Source of the DNA: an uncultured Myxococcales bacterium
Lineage (GTDB): Bacteria > Myxococcota_A > UBA9042 > DTJE01
Assembly (NCBI GenBank): GCA_903857665.1
Contig: CAIOFV010000031.1
Span: forward strand, 1-64,000
Direction: 5' to 3'
DNA length: 64,000 nucleotides
Under the pieces are notes generated by a model that saw only the letters and a list, made by a program, of their open reading frames with translations, did no database searches and was not told the origin of the DNA. Of this stretch, positions 22,205 to 30,474 are shown one piece after another. Every line of letters starts with the position of its first letter. The first letter of the stretch is position 1. The translations under genes were made by a program, and so were the position numbers.

Positions 22205-23041
22205 GTGCCCCAGCAACGCTTCATCGGGTTCTCCCAGAACAGCCTCCTCAACGCGCTGATCCACTTCCTGACCCGCGACCTCAAGCGGACCCGCAAGTTC
22301 CTGCGCGGCCTGGAGTTCCGGAGCGGCGAGGCGAACCGGCAGGCGGTTCAGGTGTCGAAGGATCTCGATGACTGCACGTTTTTCGTCGAGCCGGGGCTGG
22401 GGGAGTTCGGCATCCCCGACGTCGTGATCGTCGCGCAGGCGGGCGACGCCGGGCATCCGTCGGTGTTCTTCGTCGAGGTCAAGGCGAGGTCGTACGCGGA
22501 TTCGGCCGCGTCGAACCGGAAGGGCTTCAAGGGCCGGAACTTCGGCAGCTTCGTCAACGGGCAGTTGTCCATGCGGTACCGCTTCGCCCGCACCGTGGCA
22601 TGCTGGGATGCCGGCCAGCCGTCGGGCATGGTGGAACCGGGTGAGGTCGCAGCGGCGGCGGCGCAGTGCCTGGGCGACGATTTCGGACGCAGCCGGCACC
22701 TGCGCAAGCCCGAGGTCCTGAAGGGCATCGTGTCCGCGATGCGCCCGGACCCCCGGGAGCCCGAGGCCGGGTTCCTGCACCGCGTGTTCTACGTGGCCGT
22801 GACCGAGGACCGGGCGAACCCCTTCAAGCGCCCGGATACCCAGGACAACCGGGACCTGTGGCCGTGCTACCCGGCGCGTGACGCGTCCGACCGGTTCGCG
22901 ACCGGCGCGCTGGAACGGACGGGCTGGTGCGGGTGGCCGGGCCTGGAGGAAACGCTGGAAGGCCTGCGCGGCGACCAGGAATTCAAGTTGGCGCTCCCGG
23001 TGTCGCTGGGCCCGGTCCGCGAGAAGGCCCGTCGCGGCTGA
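22205..23041 (+). CDS. Hypothetical protein with PD-(D/E)XK nuclease-like motif
   Basis: 278 aa, not secreted. Residues 55-100 contain FGIPDVVIV and, 13 residues later, FFVEVKARS. The order Asp ... Glu-x-Lys on consecutive strands is the core of the PD-(D/E)XK nuclease fold. It starts with FIGFSQNSLLNALIHFLTR, and its C-terminal half is not recognisable. No partner methylase or helicase is adjacent. The start is GTG at 22205, selected for AGGAGG with 6-bp spacing. It lies near the restriction remnants and the HTH/nucleotidyltransferase pair, so a defence or DNA-repair role is conceivable, but it could be a housekeeping hypothetical. Confidence 0.5.
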   Translation: MPQQRFIGFSQNSLLNALIHFLTRDLKRTRKFLRGLEFRSGEANRQAVQVSKDLDDCTFFVEPGLGEFGIPDVVIVAQAGDAGHPSVFFVEVKARSYADSAASNRKGFKGRNFGSFVNGQLSMRYRFARTVACWDAGQPSGMVEPGEVAAAAAQCLGDDFGRSRHLRKPEVLKGIVSAMRPDPREPEAGFLHRVFYVAVTEDRANPFKRPDTQDNRDLWPCYPARDASDRFATGALERTGWCGWPGLEETLEGLRGDQEFKLALPVSLGPVREKARRG

Positions 23042-23056
23042 CGCTGCCGGGGGGGG

Positions 23057-24020
23057 TCAGACCTCGATTTCCTGGTAGTCCCCGCACGCGAAGACGCTGT
23101 CACCCAGGGGCGCGGCGCCATTGTCCGCCAGCCAGGCCCGCGCTTCCTCGACGATCGCATCGACATCCGCGTCGTCCGCCATCGGGTCGTGGTGCGTCTG
23201 GCCCAGGCGGGCCACGCCGCATTCCTTCATCACGCGGGCGGAGTACTCGCCGGTGCCGTGGCCGAAGCCGGCGGTGCTGGCCTGGTACTGCTGGCGGGTG
23301 TACTGCGCGTCCTGGATCAGCAGGTCGGCGCCGGACAGGTGCCTGCGAAGGTCCGACGGCAGGGGGGTCGTGTTCTCGTGGTCGGTCAGCAGGATCGCCA
23401 CCTTGCCCGTCGGCCGCTCCTCGAAGCGGTACGTCACGGTGTCTTCCGGGTGCGCCGTCTTGTGCATGCGGACGACCAGGCAGTCGCCCAGCGCAACGCC
23501 GGGAAGGCACTCCTCGCGGAGGCCGCCCTGCCCGGCGGGGCCTTCGAGCGCCTCGACGGGCACCCGGCGCGCGCCCTCCCGGGGGTGGATCAGCAGCGCC
23601 TCGGTCCCGACGGCGTCCAGGTCGTGGCAGGTGATGTGGGGGGGCGACGCGTGCATAGTCCACCGGGAAGAACGGGGCGCTCATGAGGGTCTGGAAGACC
23701 TGCCGGGGGCCGACGCCGTCCAGGCGCGGCCCGAAGACGTCGATCGCGACCGATTCCGCGTAGGTGTGCCGCGCCAGGGGAAAGCCCTGGGTGTGGTCGT
23801 GGTGGTAGTGCGTCATCAGGAGGATGACGTGCCTGACGCCCTCCTTCAGGAGGTCCAGCGAGGCGGGCACGATCCCGGTGCCGGCATCGACCAGCAGCGC
23901 GGTGTCGGGAGGCAGGCACGTGGACCGGATGCGGAGGCACGTCGTGTTGCCGCCGTATCGCAGGATCTCGCGGCGCGCCATTGGCGAGGAGCCCCGGGTG
24001 CCATAGGTGGTAATCCACAT
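23057..24020 (-). pseudogene. Metallo-beta-lactamase-fold hydrolase, single frameshift
   Basis: The N-terminal part reads MWITTYGTRGSSP, RYGGNTTCL, DAGTGI and MTHYHHDHTQGFP, with the metal-binding HxHxDH intact, down to VDYARVAP. The frame is then lost. The C-terminal part resumes one frame over as HITCHDLDAVGTEAL, with ILLTDHENTT, LLIQDAQY and GQTHHDP supplying later metal ligands. The break lies in a run of seven G (plus strand 23638-23644); six would restore one 320-aa protein. A homopolymer sequencing error is the simplest reading, slippage or true decay the alternatives. With repair it is a complete MBL-fold hydrolase of the AHPND/RNase Z-like style, lacking a signal peptide. Confidence 0.7.
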
Positions 24021-24112
24021 GGCCCAAGGCTACGACCAATTCCCGGTGTTGTCGATCCTCCCCCGGCGCATTGCCTGTGATCCCAGGCCGCCGCCGAGGG
24101 GGTTTCTGCATC

Positions 24113-24140
24113 TTGACCAATCGCGTGGAACCGATACGAT
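24113..24140 (+). promoter_or_regulatory. Probable promoter of the Ser/Thr kinase gene
   Basis: TTGACC (24113-24118) and TACGAT (24135-24140) are 16 bp apart. The start site would lie near 24147, giving a leader of about 54 nt before the ATG at 24201. It is located in the 180-bp divergent spacer upstream of the MBL-fold gene. Confidence 0.5.
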
Positions 24141-24200
24141 GACGTTCGGCAACCCCTACCGTTTTCGTTGATGAATTGAGGGGTTTTCCGGAGGGACGGG

Positions 24201-26957
24201 ATGACCCGGTTCTGCCCCCAGTGCGACGCCCGTTTCGAAGGCGACGTGCGGACGTGCCCCGCCGACGGCTCGCCCACGTTCACGGCCAGCGCCGGGGACC
24301 CGATGATCGGCCGGAAGATCGACGGCCGCTTCACCATCACCGGGCGGCTGGGCGTGGGCGGCATGGGCAAGGTCTACCGCGCCCTCCAGCATTCGATCGA
24401 CCGGGACGTCGCCCTGAAGCTGCTGCGCCCCGAGTTCCTGACGGACGAGGATGCGGTCCGGCGCTTCTTCCGCGAGGCGCGGGCCGCGAGCCGCCTGGCC
24501 AATCCGCACACGATCACGGTGTTCGACTTCGGCCAGAGCATCGACGGCCAGTTCTACATCGCCATGGAACTGCTGGTGGGGCGGCCGCTGTCGACCCTCG
24601 TGCAGTCCGAGGCGCACCCGATGGATCCGGTCCGGGCGGTGCGGATGATCGACCAGGTGCTGGAGGCGCTGGAAGAAGCGCACCGCGAGGGCGTCCTGCA
24701 TCGGGATCTGAAGACCGACAACGTGTTCGTGCTGGACGAGCCCGCGAACTTCCTGAAGGTGCTGGACTTCGGGCTTGCCAAGATCGCCCGCAGCGACGAC
24801 TCGCTGATCACGCGGGCGGGCACGACCTTCGGCACGCCAGCGTTCATGAGCCCGGAGCAGGCCTGCGGCAAGGAACTGGACGCCCGGTCCGACCTGTATT
24901 CCGTCGGCGCCATCCTGTTCGAATTGCTGGCCGGTCGGCTGCCGTTCGACGACACCTCGTCCATCTCCCTGATCATGAAGAAGCTGCAGCAGCCGGCTCC
25001 GCGGGTTGCGGAGGTGGCGCCCGGGGTGACACTCCCGCCGGCACTCGACGGCGTCATGAACCGCCTCCTGGCCATCGAACCGGCCCTCAGGCCCGCTTCC
25101 GCGTCGGAGGTTCGCCGACTGCTGAAGGATGCGGTCGGTCTGGAAGGGCCGTCTCCGGCTTCCGATCCGGGCACCCTCCATCGGGCGCCGTCCCCGGGGG
25201 TGCAGCCCCGCTCGACCCGTCGCACCATGGTGCTGGATCAGGTTCCGCCGATGGTCGTCACGCCCGTGAAGGTCGATACGGCCTGGAACCCGCCCGCGCC
25301 CGCCCGCCCGCCGCTGGATACGAGGATCCGCGAGCAGGCCCTCGTGACGCTCGCCAAGGCCCTCGGCCTGTCGGGCGAAGGATGGATGTTGTACGACGCG
25401 GCCGCGAAGCAGTGCACCAGCCGCTCGGGACGCGAACTGTTCCTGTCGCTGGTCGCCGAGGCCCAAGCGACGTCCGAGCTGCTGCGCCGCGCCGCGGGAT
25501 CGGCCGAGCGTGGCGAGGGCGACTGGGGCGCCGATCCCGCCATCGACCGCACCCGCGATCCCGCCAGGCGGTTCGAGGAATCCGTGCGTGCCAGCGTGCC
25601 GGCCATCCAGGGGGATGCCTACCTCGCACGGACGCTGGACGCGGCCATGGCCTACGAGCGGCGGGTCATCGATTTCTGGGAACGCCGGTCCCTGGCGGGG
25701 GACGCGAGCCTCGATCCGGCCTTCCTGCGATGCCGGCTGGCCGAGGCGACGGATCACGTGGCCTCCCTGGCCGAGGTGAAGCTGCGGGTGCTGGGACTGA
25801 TGCGGGGCGCCGGTTTCAACTCGCTTTACATGCGGCTTGCGGGCCAGTTGCCGGTGCGGCGCGTCCGGGCCGGGGAGACCCTGTTCCGCGAGGGCGACCC
25901 GGGCGACTCGATGGTGGTGGTCGTGACCGGGCGTTTCCGCCTGGAGGTCGAAGGGCGGCCGGGGCGCTCGACGCCCCTGGCCGAGATCGGGCCCGGTGAC
26001 GTGGTGGGCGAAATGGCCTGCCTGGATCCGGCCCCGCGCAGCGCCAGCGTGATCGCGATCCCGGATTCCGAGGTGTGCGTCGTCGATCGGGGCACCTTGT
26101 CAGCGCTGCGCGAGGGAGATCCCGGCACCTACGTGGCCGTGATCCGAGCCGTGATATCGCAGGTTGCCGATCGTGTTCGACAGACGGACCAGCGCGTCGA
26201 GGCCCTGTCGCGCGAAAGCCGTCCGCGGATTCAGGCATTCGCCGGCGCCGCTTCGCCCCAGGTCGCGGGCCGGTTCCGGGCTTCCGCGGGTTCCGACCCC
26301 AGCCGGCCCGCCCAGGGATGCAGCTTCAGCGCCGACGACATGGTGGTGCTGGATCGCGTGGCGCGCAGCCGAACCGTGGGTCCCGGGGAATGGGTGTGCC
26401 GGGAGGGCGAAATCGGGAACGCATGCTACGTCCTCAAGTCCGGCCAGCTCGAAATCGTCAAGCGGGCCGGGAACGACGACCTGGTGTTGGCCCATCTGGC
26501 CGCCGGCAGCGTGGTGGGCCAGATCGTCCTGGTGGACGGGGGGCCCCGGTCGGCCTCGGTGCGGGCGGTCGGGCACTGCGCGTTGCTGGAGCTGGATCGG
26601 CCCACGTTCGAACGGCTGGTCGATGCCCACGTGCCGCTGGCCATGCGGTTCCAGGAGCAACTGGCCGTCACCGGCATCCGCCAGTTGCGGTTTGCCAACG
26701 AATGGCTCGCCCGCCTGCTGCAGCGGCGTGACGACGAGGCCCGGGTGGCCGCGGCTCGCCCGGAAACGGTTCGACCGGACCCGCCGGTGCGTCCGTCCGC
26801 GCCTCCTCCCCCGGCGCCCAGGCCGAAGTCCGACGAGGACGCGGCCCGACAGATGATGATCTACATGCGTGCGGCGCTACGGGAATGGGGCATGTCCCTG
26901 GAGGAATTGGACCGGGTCAGCGTCGTCGTCCCCGGCTCGATGGATTCGGGCGGGTAG
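24201..26957 (+). CDS. Ser/Thr protein kinase with two C-terminal cyclic-nucleotide-binding domains
   Basis: 918 aa. Order: Zn-ribbon-like CPQC...CPAD (5-20); kinase (about 43-310) with LGVGGMGKVY, Lys73, HRDLK (167-171), Asp189-Phe-Gly and SPEQ, all catalytic residues present; helical region (about 360-540); CNB domain 1 (about 541-660); CNB domain 2 (about 707-830); Pro-rich linker and C-terminal helix. CNB1 keeps the phosphate-binding cassette VGEMACLDPAPRSASV (Glu and Arg). CNB2 has VGQIVLVDGGPRSASV, with Glu replaced by Gln. There is no membrane segment. It should phosphorylate proteins on Ser/Thr under cAMP or cGMP control, like a reversed PKG. An adenylate cyclase gene lies 1.4 kb downstream. 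Confidence 0.88.
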   Translation: MTRFCPQCDARFEGDVRTCPADGSPTFTASAGDPMIGRKIDGRFTITGRLGVGGMGKVYRALQHSIDRDVALKLLRPEFLTDEDAVRRFFREARAASRLANPHTITVFDFGQSIDGQFYIAMELLVGRPLSTLVQSEAHPMDPVRAVRMIDQVLEALEEAHREGVLHRDLKTDNVFVLDEPANFLKVLDFGLAKIARSDDSLITRAGTTFGTPAFMSPEQACGKELDARSDLYSVGAILFELLAGRLPFDDTSSISLIMKKLQQPAPRVAEVAPGVTLPPALDGVMNRLLAIEPALRPASASEVRRLLKDAVGLEGPSPASDPGTLHRAPSPGVQPRSTRRTMVLDQVPPMVVTPVKVDTAWNPPAPARPPLDTRIREQALVTLAKALGLSGEGWMLYDAAAKQCTSRSGRELFLSLVAEAQATSELLRRAAGSAERGEGDWGADPAIDRTRDPARRFEESVRASVPAIQGDAYLARTLDAAMAYERRVIDFWERRSLAGDASLDPAFLRCRLAEATDHVASLAEVKLRVLGLMRGAGFNSLYMRLAGQLPVRRVRAGETLFREGDPGDSMVVVVTGRFRLEVEGRPGRSTPLAEIGPGDVVGEMACLDPAPRSASVIAIPDSEVCVVDRGTLSALREGDPGTYVAVIRAVISQVADRVRQTDQRVEALSRESRPRIQAFAGAASPQVAGRFRASAGSDPSRPAQGCSFSADDMVVLDRVARSRTVGPGEWVCREGEIGNACYVLKSGQLEIVKRAGNDDLVLAHLAAGSVVGQIVLVDGGPRSASVRAVGHCALLELDRPTFERLVDAHVPLAMRFQEQLAVTGIRQLRFANEWLARLLQRRDDEARVAAARPETVRPDPPVRPSAPPPPAPRPKSDEDAARQMMIYMRAALREWGMSLEELDRVSVVVPGSMDSGG

Positions 26958-26970
26958 GACGCCCTACCCC

Positions 26971-28221
26971 CTACCTGGCCGGACGGGGTTTCGGGGGCGT
27001 CCTGGCGGTGGTCCGGGGCCCCGGGTGGATCGCATCCGCAACCGCCCGGTACAACTGGAAGAAGGCGTCGTCCTGGAACCCGGAGCCGCTGTCCAGGAGG
27101 CCCGTGTCGGCCTTCCGCTGGAACCCCTTCGGGTCGTCGTCGTCGCGCGACCGGTCGTAGTGCCCGATCACGTCCGCGTGGTCCCCGAAGACCAGTCCGC
27201 CGAGGACGCCCCCCTTCGCGGGGATCATCGCGCCCGTGTTGACGATCCCGTCGCTGTCCGTCATCCCGAACGGGCGCGGGGTTTCCTGCGGGTTGCCAAT
27301 CACCGGGACCGGCGCGCCGGTTTCGCCATTCAGCAGCGCCAGGTTCCGGCGGGCCTGAGCCCCGAAATCCTTCGTGCCTGCGCGACGGATCTCGTCATGG
27401 CACAGACGATACAGCGACTGCTCGGCCCTTTCGCGGTGTGACAGCGTCGAGGGCGCCCTGGGGGGCGGCGCCACCGAGGCGAAGCAGGTGACCGTGCGGC
27501 CCTCCGGGAAGGCGGACTCGCGCATCAAGCGATCCATCCGTTCGGGCAGGAGGTCGTCCACCAGGGCGCGATCCCGGGCGACGTCCCCGACGAACCGGAG
27601 GGTCGATCGGCCGTCGATCAGCGCGTTGACCAGGAGGTCGGAGGGCCCGCTGCCCCAGTCGCAGGCGCGGCGTTCCAGGTCGATCAGGGCCTGGCCCAGC
27701 ACGACGAGGCCCCGCCGGTTCCTGCACACCCCGCGGGGGAAGTCGCCGATCAATTGCAGGGCGGGGGACAGCGTGATGCCGGAACCATAGAACGGCGCCG
27801 ATATCGCGACCACCGACCCGATCAGGCCGGCGACGTGCTCGAAGGCGCCCCAGGTCCCGCCGAACCGCGCCCCGTCCCGGCGGTGCGACCCCTTCGCCAG
27901 GGGTTCGTCGCACAGCAACAGCCAGGCGTCCACCCCCCCGGTGCTGTGGCCGACCAGGTGGACCTTCCGGCATCCCCGCAGCAGGTCGTCCTTCAGGTAC
28001 TGGACCAGCCGGGTCCTCAGGAACTCCTGCCGATCGGCCAGCGAGGCGGTCGGGGGGGTCGCCAGGGAGATCACCGGCACGTCGATCCCCGTCCGGGCAT
28101 AGAGGGCGGTCCGTAGGGTCACCCCGGCGCGGTCCACGAAGTACTGGAAGTCGTTCAGGGCGTCGAACCCCATGAACCCCGGCAGCAGGAACACCACCTC
28201 GTCGTGGCCCATCGAGCCCAT
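26971..28221 (-). CDS. Alpha/beta hydrolase (lipase/esterase-like)
   Basis: 416 aa. VVFLLPGFMGFDALNDF (about residues 9-25) gives the oxyanion-hole strand. LVGHSTGGVDAW (nucleophile Ser in GHSTG, about residue 91) and a late GDHADVIGHYDR with the probable catalytic His complete a serine hydrolase of the triacylglycerol lipase/PGAP1-like type. There is no signal peptide, so it is probably cytoplasmic. The C-terminus is Pro/Arg-rich. It converges with the kinase gene (13 bp between stops) and diverges from the cyclase gene. The ATG at 28221 is preferred; a second ATG lies three codons inside. Substrate unknown. Confidence 0.75.
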   Translation of the reverse strand: MGSMGHDEVVFLLPGFMGFDALNDFQYFVDRAGVTLRTALYARTGIDVPVISLATPPTASLADRQEFLRTRLVQYLKDDLLRGCRKVHLVGHSTGGVDAWLLLCDEPLAKGSHRRDGARFGGTWGAFEHVAGLIGSVVAISAPFYGSGITLSPALQLIGDFPRGVCRNRRGLVVLGQALIDLERRACDWGSGPSDLLVNALIDGRSTLRFVGDVARDRALVDDLLPERMDRLMRESAFPEGRTVTCFASVAPPPRAPSTLSHRERAEQSLYRLCHDEIRRAGTKDFGAQARRNLALLNGETGAPVPVIGNPQETPRPFGMTDSDGIVNTGAMIPAKGGVLGGLVFGDHADVIGHYDRSRDDDDPKGFQRKADTGLLDSGSGFQDDAFFQLYRAVADAIHPGPRTTARTPPKPRPAR

Positions 28222-28324
28222 GCCGCGCCCCCCGTCCTGCAGGCGACCAGTGTCCGACACCGCGAGGGCGGGTGCAAGGGGGGACAAAGCCCCCTCAGAA
28301 CACCGGAACCCGTCGGAATCCCTG

Positions 28325-28354
28325 TTGAGGCTTGCCGGTTCCCCGTGCGATACT
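28325..28354 (+). promoter_or_regulatory. Possible promoter of the cyclase gene
   Basis: TTGAGG (28325-28330) and GATACT (28349-28354) have an 18-bp spacer. The start site would be near 28361, about 32 nt before the GTG at 28393. Moderate match only. Confidence 0.4.
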
Positions 28355-28392
28355 CCACTCGCACGTTCACACAGGCGGAGCCAGGAACCGGG

Positions 28393-30474
28393 GTGATTAC
28401 CATCTACCACCTTTCGGTCGCCTTCTCGGTCCTGGCGGCCCTGCTGTGCCTCCGCGTCGTCCTGCACGATCGGCGCCGGATCCAGAACGTGGTCTTCTTC
28501 GCCATCGGGCTGGCGGTGGCCATCTTCACCGGCCCGATCTACCTGTCGTTCCTGTATCCCGAACAACCCGACATCACCACCGATCTCAACCGGATCTCGG
28601 TGACCTTCACGGCGGTGGTGACCGGCCTGCTCTTCTACTTTTCGCTGGTCTTCCCGACCGTCCGGGTGCGGCGGAAGATCCTGGCCCTGGCGCTGATCCT
28701 CGCGCCCGCGCTGGTGGTCCTGCTGCTGGGGCTGTGGGACGACCTGTTCGTGGCGCGGATGGTGGTTCACGAAGAGGCCGGGCGGCTGGTCATGGACCGC
28801 CAGACCGGACCGCTGTACACGATCCTCTACGCCCCGCTGGTCGTCTTCTACATGGCGGGCGCGATCGTCGGCTTCACGATCCAGTACCGTCGCTCCACCA
28901 CGCACGTCGAGCGCAAGCAACTGGCCTACACGGCCATCGCGATGGCCGGCGGCGGCGTGGCGGCGACCGTCACCTGCATCGTGCTGCCGCTGCTGGGACG
29001 CCCGGAGTTCTATGTCCTGGGACCGGCCATCGGGACGCCGGTGTTCATCGTGGTGATGGTCTACAACATCCTGACCTTCAAGGCGATGGACATCGACCAG
29101 CTCCTGTCGATGTCGATGCTGTGGGTGCTGGCGCTGGTCGCGTCGGCCGTGCCTTTCGGGCTGTTCACGTTCGTCCTGCTGCGCTACGGCCAGAGCTTCA
29201 CCGTCGTCACCGGCACGCTGTTCATGATGCTGGGCCTCGCCATCGTTTACGCGTACCAGCACCTGGTGCAGCCCGGCATCGACCGGCGCCTGAAGCGCAG
29301 GGCCCATGACCTCCGGCGGTCGATCCGGCAGTTCAACCTGCGCATCCTGAAGCTGACGAACCTCCAGGACCTGCTGTCGTCGGTCACCGACCTGCTGACC
29401 GACACCCTGCATCCCACCAGCATCTCGTTCCTGCTGCAGGGGGCCGGGCGGGGCGAGTACACCATCATCAGCGATGCGCACGACCTGCAGCGCCAGGGCA
29501 CGTTGACGCTGTCCAGCGACCGCACGCGCTACATCATCGAAAACGCAGAGGTGCTCGAGCGCGAGCAGTTGGAGGTGAACCCGGTCTATTCGCCGGAGAT
29601 CCGCGAAGCGGGCAAGCGCTACCTGAAGGCCTTCGACGCCGAGGTGTCGGTGCCGCTGGTCTTCGAAGGGCGGTTGATCGGCGCCATCAACCTGGGGCCG
29701 AGGAAGAAGGGCTACTACGGGCGCGTGGAGATCGATTTCCTGGACCACCTGCGTGGCGGCATGAACGTGGCCCTGTCGAACTCGATGCTGCTGAAGGACA
29801 TCGAGAACATCAACAACGCCTACGAGCGCTTCGTCCCGCGCGAAATGCTCAGCTTCCTGGGGGCCGCCTCGATCGTGGACGTCGGCCTGGGCGACCACAC
29901 CGAGGTCGAAATGACCGTGCTGTTCGCGGACATCCGTTCCTTCACGCAGTTGTCCGAGCAGATGACTCCGGACGAGAACTTCCGGTTCATCAACGCCTAC
30001 CTGCACCACATCGGGCCCGTGGCGCGCCGGCACAACGGCTTCATCGACAAGTACATCGGCGACGCCGTGATGGCGCTGTTCCCGTCGGGGCCGGACGACG
30101 CGATCCGCGCGGCCCGGGACATGATGCGGGCGCTGCGGGAGTTCAACGTCCAGGAGGCCCGTGCCACGCCCATCGACATCGGCATCGGCATCCACACCGG
30201 CATGCTGATGCTGGGGACCATCGGAGAGGCCCGCCGCATGGAGGCGACCGTGATCGCCGACGCGGTGAACCTGGCGTCGCGCCTGGAGGGCCTGACCCGG
30301 GAACACGGCGTCCACATCATCACGTCGGAACAGTCGCTGGCCGGCGTCGCCGACCGTTCGGCCTACCCGCATCGGTACCTCGGGACCGTCCAGGTGAAGG
30401 GCAAGGCGCGCGCCGTCCAGATCTACGAGGTCCTGGTGGAGGACGAGGCCCCGGCATTCACGGAGGCGCCATGA
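28393..30474 (+). CDS. Membrane-bound GAF-class III adenylate cyclase
   Basis: 693 aa. About seven hydrophobic helices fill residues 1-280 (7TM sensor style). A GAF-like domain follows (about 310-480) with a coiled linker (NINNAYERFVPREML), then a class III cyclase domain (about 500-690). The metal-binding Asp513 (LFADIRSFT) and Asp557 (KYIGDAVMALF), the purine-selecting Lys553 and Thr in EATVIADAVN, and the transition-state Asn and Arg in AVNLASRLEG are all present, predicting ATP as substrate. GTG 28393 is chosen because it opens directly on the first helix with AGGA upstream. The stop overlaps the next ATG (ATGA). cAMP made here could act on the CNB kinase encoded nearby. Confidence 0.87.
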   Translation: MITIYHLSVAFSVLAALLCLRVVLHDRRRIQNVVFFAIGLAVAIFTGPIYLSFLYPEQPDITTDLNRISVTFTAVVTGLLFYFSLVFPTVRVRRKILALALILAPALVVLLLGLWDDLFVARMVVHEEAGRLVMDRQTGPLYTILYAPLVVFYMAGAIVGFTIQYRRSTTHVERKQLAYTAIAMAGGGVAATVTCIVLPLLGRPEFYVLGPAIGTPVFIVVMVYNILTFKAMDIDQLLSMSMLWVLALVASAVPFGLFTFVLLRYGQSFTVVTGTLFMMLGLAIVYAYQHLVQPGIDRRLKRRAHDLRRSIRQFNLRILKLTNLQDLLSSVTDLLTDTLHPTSISFLLQGAGRGEYTIISDAHDLQRQGTLTLSSDRTRYIIENAEVLEREQLEVNPVYSPEIREAGKRYLKAFDAEVSVPLVFEGRLIGAINLGPRKKGYYGRVEIDFLDHLRGGMNVALSNSMLLKDIENINNAYERFVPREMLSFLGAASIVDVGLGDHTEVEMTVLFADIRSFTQLSEQMTPDENFRFINAYLHHIGPVARRHNGFIDKYIGDAVMALFPSGPDDAIRAARDMMRALREFNVQEARATPIDIGIGIHTGMLMLGTIGEARRMEATVIADAVNLASRLEGLTREHGVHIITSEQSLAGVADRSAYPHRYLGTVQVKGKARAVQIYEVLVEDEAPAFTEAP

